Shown here piece by piece: positions 21,153 through 30,792 of a DNA stretch of 64,000 bases. The notes under the pieces were generated by a model. It ran no database searches. It worked only from the letters and a program-made list of their open reading frames with translations, and was not told the DNA's origin. Source of the stretch: Oceanospirillaceae bacterium (GTDB lineage: Bacteria > Pseudomonadota > Gammaproteobacteria > Pseudomonadales > Balneatricaceae); the NCBI GenBank assembly GCA_024640955.1, contig JAHEDZ010000010.1, forward strand, positions 1 to 64,000. Direction: 5' to 3'. The translations under genes were made by a program, and so were the position numbers. Within the stretch, counting starts at the first letter, position 1; each line of letters begins with the position of its first letter.

Positions 21153-21230
21153 TCAGGTAGCACGCTCGATACATGAACCCCGCCCACATTTGTGTGCGGG
21201 GTTGCGGTTACAAACAATTCAGGAAGTATC

Positions 21231-23261
21231 ATGGAAACATTTACTGGAGCGCTGCCTGCGCTGGCCGAAGCATGGGTGTTAATCCTGCAGCCAGCAGTGA
21301 TCGGCTACCTCTTCCTTGGGGTATTAATGGGCCTATGCGTGGGGGTTTTCCCGGGGCTTGGCGGTATTGCGGGCCTATCACTGGTGCTTCCATTTATGTT
21401 TGGTATGGAGCCTGTCTATGGACTGGCGTTGATGATCGGTATGCTGGCCGTGGTTCCTACCTCTGACACCTTTGCCTCAGTTCTCATGGGGATACCTGGA
21501 AGCTCTGCATCACAGGCTACAGTACTTGACGGGTTTCCTTTAGCCAAAAAAGGCGAAGCTGCTCGCGCGCTTTCGGCCGCTTTTGCCTCGTCAATGTTTG
21601 GCGGGATAGTCGGGGCATGCTTTCTCACCCTGTTTATACTCGTTGCTCGTCCAATCGTGCTTGCATTCGGCCTTCCAGAGATGCTGATGATCACAGTTCT
21701 GGGGCTCTCAATGGTCGCGGTACTCGCTGGACGTTATGCACTCAAAGGCTTGGCTGCCGCGGGCCTCGGAATGATGATTGGCACTATCGGTGAGGCTGAT
21801 GCGGGTGGCAGCTTGCGCATGGCAACCTATGACGTACCCTACCTCACCGACGGCCTTAAACTGGTCATTGTTGGGTTGGGAGTCTTCGCAATTCCGGAGA
21901 TAGTCTCGCTGCTCCGCCAGGACCGTTCAATCTCAAAAGACGCAAGGCTGGGATCCGGTTGGGCAGAAGGTGTGAAGGACTGGTTCCGCAACAAGTGGCT
22001 TTCGGTTCGTTGCTCCGTTATTGGCGTAATAGTAGGAGTAATACCAGGTTTGGGTGGCTCCGTTGTTGATTGGATCGCTTATGGGCACACAGTCCAAACC
22101 ACAAAGGACAAGTCCAAATTTGGTAAAGGTGAAATCCGTGGCGTAATCGGCCCCGAAAGTTCCAACAATGCTAAAGAGGGTGGCGGACTTGTTCCAACTC
22201 TCCTTTTTGGTATCCCCGGCTCTGGCTCAATGGCTATCTTTATCGGTGCAGTAGCGCTGCTCGGTAGCGGATCCATCGAGGTGGGTCCACAGATGCTCAA
22301 AAGTAACCTAGACATTACATATTCAATCGTGTGGTTACTCGCACTCGCCAACGTGTTAGGTACTTTACTCTGCATCGCTGCCTCAGGCGGAATTGCTAAA
22401 CTCACCACTATTCGATTTACATATCTTGCCCCCTTCCTGTTCATGCTGATCAGTTTTGCAGCGTTCCAATCTGGGCAGAATTTTGAAGATCTTTTAGCCT
22501 TATTTGCAATAGGTTTAATCGGTATATTCCTGCGTCGCTTTGACTGGTCGCGCCCCGCTTTTTTGATCGGTTTTGTGCTATCAAACCCGGTCGAAAAGTT
22601 CACAAACCAGGCTTTTCAGGTTGCGAGCTTTCGCTTCCGTAAGAGCTTTGAAGAGGGAATGGATTATGTTTTCAGCCCGATTGTAATCGTTCTAATTGTT
22701 GTCACAGTAGTCTCTGTGATCGTTGGTATGCGACAAGCAAAAAAAATCATGTCCGAAGGCGAATCTGTTGCAGGCACTAAACGCGCCCCACTAATTTTTC
22801 TCTTCTTTGTAGCCGCATACTTGGTATCCTCGTTAATCAACGCGAGTCTAATTCCAGACTACAATATGACCGACAAAATTGTCCCCTTGGTTATTGGTGG
22901 TCTCGCCTTACTGTGTTGCTTAATCCTTTTTGCTCAAATGGTGATTCGTCCCGAAGGGGACGCCATCTTTGCAGACAAAGAGATAGCAGGCGAAGATGGC
23001 GATGCGCCACATGGACTATGGGCGACCTTAAGCTGGCTTGCCAGCTTGATTATCGCCACGTATTTCCTAGGCTTTATTCTCGCTCTTATTGGATTCTTAT
23101 TGAGCTTCTTCAGGATTCGTGCAGAGGCAAACTGGGGGAAAACTCTGGTGCTGACTGCGGGGGGCGTAGCCTTCATGTGCCTGATGGCTGGCGCACTAAA
23201 TCGTGATTTCCCACCCGGACTACTACAAGGAGCGGTTGACCTACCATGGCCTCTGAGATGA
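21231..23261 (+). CDS. TTT permease, TctA large subunit fused to a C-terminal TctB-like domain
   Basis: 677 aa; TctA motifs (GVFPGLGGIAGLSLVLPFMFGM, GVIPGLGGSVVDWIAYG, FGIPGSGSMAIF) followed by a ~150-aa TM segment resembling TctB. Confidence 0.85.
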   Translation: METFTGALPALAEAWVLILQPAVIGYLFLGVLMGLCVGVFPGLGGIAGLSLVLPFMFGMEPVYGLALMIGMLAVVPTSDTFASVLMGIPGSSASQATVLDGFPLAKKGEAARALSAAFASSMFGGIVGACFLTLFILVARPIVLAFGLPEMLMITVLGLSMVAVLAGRYALKGLAAAGLGMMIGTIGEADAGGSLRMATYDVPYLTDGLKLVIVGLGVFAIPEIVSLLRQDRSISKDARLGSGWAEGVKDWFRNKWLSVRCSVIGVIVGVIPGLGGSVVDWIAYGHTVQTTKDKSKFGKGEIRGVIGPESSNNAKEGGGLVPTLLFGIPGSGSMAIFIGAVALLGSGSIEVGPQMLKSNLDITYSIVWLLALANVLGTLLCIAASGGIAKLTTIRFTYLAPFLFMLISFAAFQSGQNFEDLLALFAIGLIGIFLRRFDWSRPAFLIGFVLSNPVEKFTNQAFQVASFRFRKSFEEGMDYVFSPIVIVLIVVTVVSVIVGMRQAKKIMSEGESVAGTKRAPLIFLFFVAAYLVSSLINASLIPDYNMTDKIVPLVIGGLALLCCLILFAQMVIRPEGDAIFADKEIAGEDGDAPHGLWATLSWLASLIIATYFLGFILALIGFLLSFFRIRAEANWGKTLVLTAGGVAFMCLMAGALNRDFPPGLLQGAVDLPWPLR

Positions 23262-24343
23262 CACAGACTCCTATCTCTTACCTGTTCATGCGAGGCGGTA
23301 CGTCTCGTGGCCCATACTTTAAGCGCTCTGATCTGCCTGAGGATCTCGACACCTTAGCGCAGGTACTTATCGCCGCCACAGGTTCTGGCCACGCCATTAA
23401 TATCGATGGTATTGGCGGCGGGACTGCGGTAACCACCAAGGTGGCGATGTTGTCTATATCTGACGATGAGTGGGCCGATATCGATTACTTTTTTGCTCAG
23501 GTTAGTGTCGAAGAGCAGCTAGTCGACTTTAAACCGACCTGCGGTAACATGCTCTCCGCCGTGGGACCGGCGGCAATCGAAATGGGTTTAATCGAGGCTA
23601 CAGACCCGATTACGACCATCAAGATCCGCGCGGTCAACACAGGCGCGAGGGTTACCGCACGTGTTCGAACAGCCGACGGCCAAGTGATCTACGGTGGAGA
23701 CACTGCGATAGATGGTGTTCCCGGCACCGCAGCACCTATTGAGCTGACTTTTTTAGATGTGGCAGGAGGTGCTACCGGAGCATTCCTACCGACCGGCAAC
23801 ACACGAGACTTGATCGACGGAGTCGAAGTTACCTGCATGGATGTCGCGATGCCCTGCGCCATTGCTCGCGCTGAGGATCTGGGCATCACAGGTTACGAAA
23901 GCTTGGAGGAGCTGGACAAGAACTCTGAGTTTTTTGCTCGCTTCGAGGCGATTCGTATCAAAGCGGGTGCGCTGATGGGTTTAGGTGACGTGACAGAATC
24001 CGTTGTTCCAAAATTCGCTGTTCTTGCCCCCGCGAAGCAGGACGGAACGATAGCAACACGGTATTTTATGCCTTGGAAAACACACCCAACCATGGCAGTG
24101 ACAGGTGGTCAATGTATTGCAGCCTGCACGTTAACGCCCGGTAGCGTCGCGGATGGAATGCTTGTGAGGCCAACTGAGAGCCCAACGAATGTGAGGCTGG
24201 AACACCCCAGCGGATCTATGGACGTATTAGTTGAGTTCAGCACCGAAGGTGGCTTTGATTTCGAAGCCGCTGGACTAGTGCGAACGGCACGTAAGCTTGC
24301 CGACGGGAATATCTACATCCCAGCAAGGATATGGAAGCCCTGA
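23246..24343 (+). CDS. PrpF-family (4-oxalomesaconate tautomerase / methylaconitate isomerase-like) protein
   Basis: 365 aa; MRGGTSRGPYFKRSDLP, SGHAINIDGIGGGTAVTTKVA, CGNMLSAVGPAAIE motifs of PrpF. Confidence 0.85.
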   Translation: MASEMTQTPISYLFMRGGTSRGPYFKRSDLPEDLDTLAQVLIAATGSGHAINIDGIGGGTAVTTKVAMLSISDDEWADIDYFFAQVSVEEQLVDFKPTCGNMLSAVGPAAIEMGLIEATDPITTIKIRAVNTGARVTARVRTADGQVIYGGDTAIDGVPGTAAPIELTFLDVAGGATGAFLPTGNTRDLIDGVEVTCMDVAMPCAIARAEDLGITGYESLEELDKNSEFFARFEAIRIKAGALMGLGDVTESVVPKFAVLAPAKQDGTIATRYFMPWKTHPTMAVTGGQCIAACTLTPGSVADGMLVRPTESPTNVRLEHPSGSMDVLVEFSTEGGFDFEAAGLVRTARKLADGNIYIPARIWKP

Positions 24344-24410
24344 GTACGCACTCAAAGAGACAGCTTTACTAAACAATTTCCAGATACATTTAGTGCTTTG
24401 GAGTTTACGC

Positions 24411-25391
24411 ATGAAAGTTCACATCCTTGATGACTGGTTTGATACGCTACGAACCCTACCCTGCTTTGCTAAACTCGACGGCCATGACGTTACCGTCTGG
24501 ACAGATCATGTCGAAGACCCTAACGCCCTAGCGACACGGCTGAGAGATGCGGACGCAGTGGTGCTTTTTCGTGAGCGGACGGCAGTTACCAGAGCGCTGG
24601 TTGAACAGCTGCCAAATCTAAAGCTCATTAGTCAGCGCGGTGTCTTTCCGCACGTTGATGTCCAAGCCTGCACAGACAATGATGTGCTGCTCTGCTCAAA
24701 ACTGCCGAAGGGAGGCGCTCCTAACTATGCTGCTGCAGAACTGACTTGGGGCCTGATACTTGCAGCCATGCGACAAATCCCCCAGCAGATGCAGTCTCTC
24801 AAATCAGGCGACTGGCAAATGGGCGTCGGCAAGAGCCTACGTGGACGTACACTTGGTCTCTATGGTTATGGCCGCATAGGGCAAGCAGTGGCCGAGGTCG
24901 GTAAAGCCTTTGGAATGAAAGTGCAGTGGTGGGGCTCCGAAGAGGGCCGCACCCGGGCTTTTTCGGACGGCGAGACTGTTCCAGATAGCCGCGAAGCCTT
25001 TTTCGCGAGTAGTGACGTAGTCTCCCTTCACTTACGCCTAGTACCTGAGACACGTGGGCTAATCACGCTCAAAGATTTGCAGTCAATGCGCTCCGATGCG
25101 GTGCTAGTGAACACCTCACGTGCTGGCCTAATAGCTCCGGGGGCTTTGCTTGAGGCACTCAATACCAACGAGATCGCGACTGCCGCTGTCGATGTATTTG
25201 ATACAGAGCCATTGACGGATGCTAGCGACGCCTTACTCAGTCACCCTCGACTAATCGGAACACCCCATATTGGTTTCGTAACTCAGGATGAGTTTAACAA
25301 ACAGTTCGGCGACGCTTTTGACCAGATCAATGCCTTCGCCGCAGACGAACCGATCAATATGATTAATCCCGAGGTTTGGAAAAGTAGTTGA
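24411..25391 (+). CDS. D-2-hydroxyacid dehydrogenase family protein
   Basis: 327 aa from ATG at 24411; GRTLGLYGYGRIGQAVA NAD-binding motif; DAVLVNTSRAGLI; HIGFVT. Confidence 0.85.
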   Translation: MKVHILDDWFDTLRTLPCFAKLDGHDVTVWTDHVEDPNALATRLRDADAVVLFRERTAVTRALVEQLPNLKLISQRGVFPHVDVQACTDNDVLLCSKLPKGGAPNYAAAELTWGLILAAMRQIPQQMQSLKSGDWQMGVGKSLRGRTLGLYGYGRIGQAVAEVGKAFGMKVQWWGSEEGRTRAFSDGETVPDSREAFFASSDVVSLHLRLVPETRGLITLKDLQSMRSDAVLVNTSRAGLIAPGALLEALNTNEIATAAVDVFDTEPLTDASDALLSHPRLIGTPHIGFVTQDEFNKQFGDAFDQINAFAADEPINMINPEVWKSS

Positions 25392-26446
25392 TGCTTAACC
25401 GCCATATTACGGCACAGCGTACTCGGCTAACAACACTGCTATCTGCGCTCCTGGGTGTCGCCGTTTTTAAGTGGTTTTCATTCCCTCTCCCTTTCCTTTT
25501 CGGACCGCTGTTCGCATGTTTAGCGGCAGCGCTTCTCGGCGCGAAGCTACAGGGTTTTGGGGTTGTATCAAAACTGGGCCGCGTTGTGCTTGGTGTCGCG
25601 ATTGGCTCGTCTTTAACTCCGGCTCTTGCCCAAGCTCTACCGAGCATCGCCTTATCGGTTGCTTTCATACCTGTTTATGTGCTGATTATCTGCCTTATCG
25701 GTGTTCCACTATTCGAGCGTGTCGGGGGTTTAGATCGACAAACAGCCTATTACGCTGCAATGCCGGGGGGACTCCAAGACATGGTTGTTTTCGGTATCGA
25801 GGCAGGGGCTGAGCCTAAGGCACTTTCACTGATACACGCGACGCGGGTTTTGATTGTCGTCATCGTGGCTCCGATTCTGGTGACGCAACTATTCGGGGCC
25901 TCTTTAGATCTGCCTATCGGAGAACCCGCTGCGACTATCCCAAACTCTGAGCTGTTGTTGCTTGCACTGGCCGGATTAATTGGATGGAAGGGTGCAGAGC
26001 GTTTGAAACTCTTCGGTGCGACCATTCTCGGTCCCATGCTTATTACCGCCCCATTATCCCTCTCTGGTGCAATCGAGAGTCGTCCACCAGAAGAGGCATT
26101 GATTTTCGCTCAATTTTTTATCGGCTTGGGTATTGGCGTACATTACACCGGTGTAAAACTTAAAGAGGTCGCAGGTCTTTTAGCGCTTGCGACGCTCTTT
26201 GTTCTCATATTGGCTGCTTTAGCTGCCCTGTTTACACTAGGTATTGCTGCCATCGATTTAGGCCATACACCGATGGATATCTTCTTAGCCTATGCACCAG
26301 GTGGACAAGCCGAAATGACGCTGCTGGCGATAATCAGCGGTGCTGATCTAGGTTTCATTATAGTTCACCATCTAACTCGAATGATCTTAGTTATACTCGG
26401 GGCACCCTTCGCTGCGCGCTTCTTTGTGGCCAAGCGGAACTCCTAG
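25388..26446 (+). CDS. AbrB-family membrane protein (COG3180-like)
   Basis: 352 aa, two repeats of polytopic AbrB-duplication type (YYAAMPGGLQDMVVFGIEAGA; FLAYAPGGQAEMTLLAIISGA). Confidence 0.75.
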   Translation: MMLNRHITAQRTRLTTLLSALLGVAVFKWFSFPLPFLFGPLFACLAAALLGAKLQGFGVVSKLGRVVLGVAIGSSLTPALAQALPSIALSVAFIPVYVLIICLIGVPLFERVGGLDRQTAYYAAMPGGLQDMVVFGIEAGAEPKALSLIHATRVLIVVIVAPILVTQLFGASLDLPIGEPAATIPNSELLLLALAGLIGWKGAERLKLFGATILGPMLITAPLSLSGAIESRPPEEALIFAQFFIGLGIGVHYTGVKLKEVAGLLALATLFVLILAALAALFTLGIAAIDLGHTPMDIFLAYAPGGQAEMTLLAIISGADLGFIIVHHLTRMILVILGAPFAARFFVAKRNS

Positions 26447-27594
26447 CCGAGGTTTTTTACCTTTATCATATCTGGATCTGGCTCAACGACACCGACCACG
26501 GCTTGATGTTTCTGCTGTTCTACAGCAAAAGCAACCAGCGCGATCAAACGGTAGAAGCCATGGATAAACTTACCGTAAGGCATAGATAAAAAGAGCGCCA
26601 TAACGAAGCCTAGATGGAGGCACAGGGCGGGACCAACCCAACTACTTTGACTCAACAGCATCAGGAGAAGACCTGTCAAACTAGTTCCAAAAAGTAGGAC
26701 CAGAAAGCTCGTGTCCATACCGCCATTCGACCGACCTTTGATAGCAGGGTCAGCCTGAAGCTTTAGCATCATCAGACCAATCGGTCCCACCAAAAGACCC
26801 AATCCACCCAGTATTCCAAGGAATTTAGGTAAGGAGATATACCCATAGGGAGCCGGTAGATCGAAACCGTAATGCATGACTGTAGCAGTCGAGGTTGCTG
26901 CAAAACAGAGCATGAAACCCCAAAAAGTTGCCTGATGAAACCAACGTCGTAGCATAGATGGTTTTTCAGTCGGGTAGGAGCAACCCTGTCCGTTTCCCCC
27001 GTCTAAATACTTGAGACTCAGTGCCGCTTTGATTCCAGTCCAAACGTTGAGCCAATCTAAACTTAAAGGACTTGGTAGACTCATAGCACGCCAGAACTTG
27101 CGAATAGAGAGGCTCAAAGCTATGAATACAAAAATACCGACACTACCAAAGAGTGTGACAAGTACATTATGCGAAATTACACCGTAAAACTGGTTCGGGT
27201 GGGCTGCAAAGAAGTCTGCGCCTGTTAATATTGCACCGCCTGCCATAAATAGGCCGAGCATGATTGCTGTGAGTATTGAAACCCAGAGCCCGTTCTGCGA
27301 AAACAGTCGCCCCAGCGGGGCCGGCCACGCGTAAACCGCGTAATTCTCCTGGCGTAGATCAGCAAAAACGGCGGCCACGTTCAGATTAAACTGATGCGGG
27401 GGCGCGTATTGGCAATTGTGAAAGCAGGAGCCACAGTTATGGCAAAGGTTAGCCAGGTAATCTAAGTTCTCAGTATTAAATTCCAAGCGCAGCTCCATCG
27501 CCTGGAACACGGCACAGTGCCCCTCACAGTAGCGACAAGCGTTACAGATTGTCATCACGCGAGCAGCTTCGTCGATATTAGTTGTTGAGCGCAT
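26443..27594 (-). CDS. TcuB-like tricarballylate utilization 4Fe-4S membrane protein
   Basis: N-terminal CNACRYCEGHC and CHNCGSCFHNC clusters followed by multiple TM segments; directly downstream of a TcuA-like gene. Confidence 0.82.
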   Translation of the reverse strand: MRSTTNIDEAARVMTICNACRYCEGHCAVFQAMELRLEFNTENLDYLANLCHNCGSCFHNCQYAPPHQFNLNVAAVFADLRQENYAVYAWPAPLGRLFSQNGLWVSILTAIMLGLFMAGGAILTGADFFAAHPNQFYGVISHNVLVTLFGSVGIFVFIALSLSIRKFWRAMSLPSPLSLDWLNVWTGIKAALSLKYLDGGNGQGCSYPTEKPSMLRRWFHQATFWGFMLCFAATSTATVMHYGFDLPAPYGYISLPKFLGILGGLGLLVGPIGLMMLKLQADPAIKGRSNGGMDTSFLVLLFGTSLTGLLLMLLSQSSWVGPALCLHLGFVMALFLSMPYGKFIHGFYRLIALVAFAVEQQKHQAVVGVVEPDPDMIKVKNLG

Positions 27595-28966
27595 ACTTCG
27601 CAGCCTCCCGTCCAGCAATCTGTCCGAATACGTTTCCGATTGTCATTCCTATGCCCGCCAGATAGCCTTCACCGAGCACGTTTCCGGCCATGATTTCGCC
27701 GGCAGCAAAAATGTTTTCACTGAGTGTATCGTCGCTCATCAACATCCTCGCAGATTGGTCTACGCCAACACCTAGGTAAGTAAAAGTTATACCCGGCTTT
27801 AAACTGTAAGCGCTGTAAGGCGGCGAATCTATCGGTCTGGCCCAGTTGGTTTTGTTGACCTCAAGTCCAGCCGTCGCTAATCCATCAAGCTCTGTATGAT
27901 CAAACTTACCTGGCTGAACTGCGGCGTTAAACTGGTCAACCGTCTCTCTCAAGGTCTGGGGGTCGAGACCGATCTTGATTGCCAGCTCTTCGATCGTACT
28001 CGCTGTTTCAGCTGGAAAAACGGGCGGCATGAAGGCGCCTTTAGATTTTGTATCGATGATTACGTGACCAATTTGATCAGGTTGTTTTGCTACTAGTCGG
28101 CCCCAAATTGCATAACGCTTCGGCCAGAAGTCCTCACCCTCATCATAGAAGCGCTTCGCATCTTTATTGACGACTATCCCAAGAGATACGCAGTCGACCC
28201 GCGTACAAATACCACCATCAAACTTAGGGGCGCGGCCATCAATGGCAACGGCATGACATTGATCAGGCTCACCAATTTGCATAGCGCCTTTGTCTAATAA
28301 AAGCTTCAGCAATTCGCCGCGGTTATAGGGCGTACCTCGGATAAGAAAGTTATCGGCAACCGGGCCCCAAGCCTCTCGCAACCACTCAACATTAGCTTCG
28401 AAACCACCAGCGGCAGCCACGAATGTTTTACCCTTGATCCATTCATCGCCAACATAAGCGCCAAGAAACCGGTTGTTTTCAAAAGCTATATCCGTGACCT
28501 TGGCATCGTATCGAATCTCAATACTCAGCCCTTCAGCCCAGCGGTAAAGAGCATTTACTAGTTGCTTACCGCCACCCATGAAAAAAGCATTTGTCCGTCC
28601 CAAATGTAGCGTACCGCCCAGGGGCGGTTGAAACTGAACACCCCGCTTCTCTAACCAGTCAACACAGCCTGCCGACTCACGCAGCATCATTCGCGCCATT
28701 GGCTCGTTAGTCTTTCCCTTAGTGACACGCAAGAGATCGTCCCAATACTCCTCCTCATCGTAGACGCCACTCAGCACAGAAAGTGGCCCTTCATGCATTG
28801 GACGAAGATTTCTAGTGTGCCGAGTGTTACCTCCTCTGTAGCTCTTTGGTGCGCCCTCGAGAAGGCAAACTGTAGCTCCAGCCTCTGCAGCAACTATCGC
28901 AGCGATCAAACCGGCTTGGCCGCCACCGGCCACAACAACATCAAAACACTGGGACGAAATGTTCAT
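27578..28966 (-). CDS. TcuA-like FAD-dependent tricarballylate dehydrogenase
   Basis: FAD-binding VVVAGGGQAGLIAAIVAAEAGATVCLLEGAPKSYRGGNTRHTRNLR; C-terminal GEIMAGNVLGEGYLAGIGMTIGNVFGQIAGREAA. Confidence 0.82.
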   Translation of the reverse strand: MNISSQCFDVVVAGGGQAGLIAAIVAAEAGATVCLLEGAPKSYRGGNTRHTRNLRPMHEGPLSVLSGVYDEEEYWDDLLRVTKGKTNEPMARMMLRESAGCVDWLEKRGVQFQPPLGGTLHLGRTNAFFMGGGKQLVNALYRWAEGLSIEIRYDAKVTDIAFENNRFLGAYVGDEWIKGKTFVAAAGGFEANVEWLREAWGPVADNFLIRGTPYNRGELLKLLLDKGAMQIGEPDQCHAVAIDGRAPKFDGGICTRVDCVSLGIVVNKDAKRFYDEGEDFWPKRYAIWGRLVAKQPDQIGHVIIDTKSKGAFMPPVFPAETASTIEELAIKIGLDPQTLRETVDQFNAAVQPGKFDHTELDGLATAGLEVNKTNWARPIDSPPYSAYSLKPGITFTYLGVGVDQSARMLMSDDTLSENIFAAGEIMAGNVLGEGYLAGIGMTIGNVFGQIAGREAAKYALNN

Positions 28967-28975
28967 ATCAAGCTC

Positions 28976-28995
28976 TTGTATACATTTGTATGCAA
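28976..28995. promoter_or_regulatory. candidate GntR operator in the tcuA/gntR divergent intergenic region
   Basis: TTGTATACAttTGTATGCAA, near-palindromic 20 bp. Confidence 0.4.
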
Positions 28996-29053
28996 TTATC
29001 ACAGCCTTCTGTTAATCTGTCAAAAAGTAACTAGGTATTCATGGAGACTTCGC

Positions 29054-29728
29054 GTGGGATCGGAGCAAAGAGATGAACGGTCACGAGTAGAAATAGCCTA
29101 CGAACGGCTTCTGACGGCGATACAGACAGGGGAACTCAAGCCCGGAGCGCGGATACGCGAAGTCGATCTCGCCGAGCAGTTTGGAATAAGCCGAACACCA
29201 ATCCGTGACGCCATTCTAAAACTGGAGGCTGACGGTTTACTGATGCACGAGCCTCGCAAAGGGGCAGTCATAAAAAGTCTAAGCCATCGCGAAATCATTG
29301 AGCTGTACGCCATGCGTGAGGTCCTCGAAGGAACCGCAGCGCGCTATGCCGCGCAACATGCCTCTGTTGAGGAGGTAGGTGAGCTCAGCGCGCTGAATGA
29401 ATTGATGCGTTCACACTCAAAACAGCCCGAACTAGTAGTCAGCATCAATCGCCAGTTTCACACACTTCTCTATAACTGTGGCAATAACCGCTATCTCCTA
29501 GATGCTCTCAGGAGCCTATCTAATGCAATGGCTCTGCTCGGAAAAACAACCTTGGCAGCGCAAGCCCGCACCGAGGAGGCTTTCAACGAGCATATCGCCA
29601 TAATTCACGCCATATCAAAACGAGATGGTGACGCAGCAGAGAGCGCAGCAAGGCTTCATATACGTAAAGCAAAAGCCGAGCGGCTGAAACAACTCAGAGA
29701 TATCTTTCCCGAGGAGAACAGCCAGTGA
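29054..29728 (+). CDS. GntR-family (FCD) transcriptional regulator, probable GTG start
   Basis: wHTH AYERLLTAIQTGELKPGARIREVDLAEQFGISRTPIRDAILKLEADGLL and FCD domain; in-frame GTG at 29054 with GGAG upstream. The ORF-track start at 28793 overlaps tcuA. Confidence 0.85.
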   Translation: MGSEQRDERSRVEIAYERLLTAIQTGELKPGARIREVDLAEQFGISRTPIRDAILKLEADGLLMHEPRKGAVIKSLSHREIIELYAMREVLEGTAARYAAQHASVEEVGELSALNELMRSHSKQPELVVSINRQFHTLLYNCGNNRYLLDALRSLSNAMALLGKTTLAAQARTEEAFNEHIAIIHAISKRDGDAAESAARLHIRKAKAERLKQLRDIFPEENSQ

Positions 29729-30789
29729 CACAAATTCTTCTACTACCCGGCGATGGTATCGGTCCTGAAATCGTTGAAGCTAGCCATCAAGTATTGCAAC
29801 GAGTCTCAGCGCTCTACGATCTAAAACTCCGGTATCGCTGGGAGGTGATCGGTTTTCAGTCTCTCGAGGAACACGGCACTACTCTGACTGAAGAGACACT
29901 GCAGGCTGCTCGCTCCGCCGATGGAACCATACTAGGTCCGGTTTCTCACAACGAGTACCCGCCGCGCGCGCAAGGTGGTCTGAACCCGTCGGCAGAATTG
30001 CGGAAGGGATTAGATCTTTACGCTAATGTTAGGCCAGCGGCAACACCAGTGGGCCTCAAAGGGCCAACCGGTAGACCAATGGATCTGGTGGTCGTACGCG
30101 AGAACACAGAGGGTTTTTATGCCGATCGAAATATGCTGAGCGGGCCTGCCGAGCATCTCGTAACCAATGACGTAGCTATTGCCTTACGACGTATCACACG
30201 TAATGCTTCATTGAGAATCGCAGAGTCAGCTTTTAACCTCGCTCAGACAAGGCGAGGAAAAGTTACAGCTGTGCACAAAGCAAACGTGCTTCGCACGAGC
30301 TGCGGACTTTTTTTGGAGTGCTGCCGTTCGGTCGCAGCTCGGTATCCGGATATTGAGTATGAGGAGCAACTAGTTGACTCAATGGCCGCAATGCTGGTCA
30401 GGCAACCGGAGGCTTATGATGTCATCGTAACGACTAATATGTTCGGTGACATACTATCCGACCTCGCAAGCGAGCTCGCAGGCAGCCTTGGCATGGCACC
30501 GTCACTTAATTCCAGCAATAGGCACGCAATGGCCCAAGCGCAACATGGTTCAGCACCACAAATAGCGGGGAAAAATCTCGCTAACCCCATATCACTGATC
30601 AGCTCTGCTAGTATGCTCCTAGCCTGGCTTGCAAGACAAAAAGGTCAACCCGAATTTATAAGAGCTTCTCAGAGTATTGATGCTGCCGTAGCTAACGCAC
30701 TCACAGCGCCAGAGAAACGTACTGCGGATCTCGGTGGGCGCGCAACAACGTCGGAATTCACAGACTATCTGTTATCTATGTTGAACTAA
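29725..30789 (+). CDS. isocitrate/isopropylmalate dehydrogenase family protein
   Basis: 354 aa; LLPGDGIGPEIVEASHQVL, VVRENTEGFYADR, VTAVHKANVLRTS, TTNMFGDILSDLASELAGSLGMAPS. Confidence 0.88.
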   Translation: MTQILLLPGDGIGPEIVEASHQVLQRVSALYDLKLRYRWEVIGFQSLEEHGTTLTEETLQAARSADGTILGPVSHNEYPPRAQGGLNPSAELRKGLDLYANVRPAATPVGLKGPTGRPMDLVVVRENTEGFYADRNMLSGPAEHLVTNDVAIALRRITRNASLRIAESAFNLAQTRRGKVTAVHKANVLRTSCGLFLECCRSVAARYPDIEYEEQLVDSMAAMLVRQPEAYDVIVTTNMFGDILSDLASELAGSLGMAPSLNSSNRHAMAQAQHGSAPQIAGKNLANPISLISSASMLLAWLARQKGQPEFIRASQSIDAAVANALTAPEKRTADLGGRATTSEFTDYLLSMLN

Positions 30790-30792
30790 GGG

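Noticed and set aside
22079-22603. 174-aa minus-strand ORF opposite tctA
   Set aside because: Antisense frame of the TTT permease; low-complexity Pro/Ser/Lys composition.
28793-29053. N-terminal extension of the GntR ORF in the track
   Set aside because: Overlaps tcuA on the opposite strand and is not GntR-like; the GTG at 29054 with an SD is a better start.
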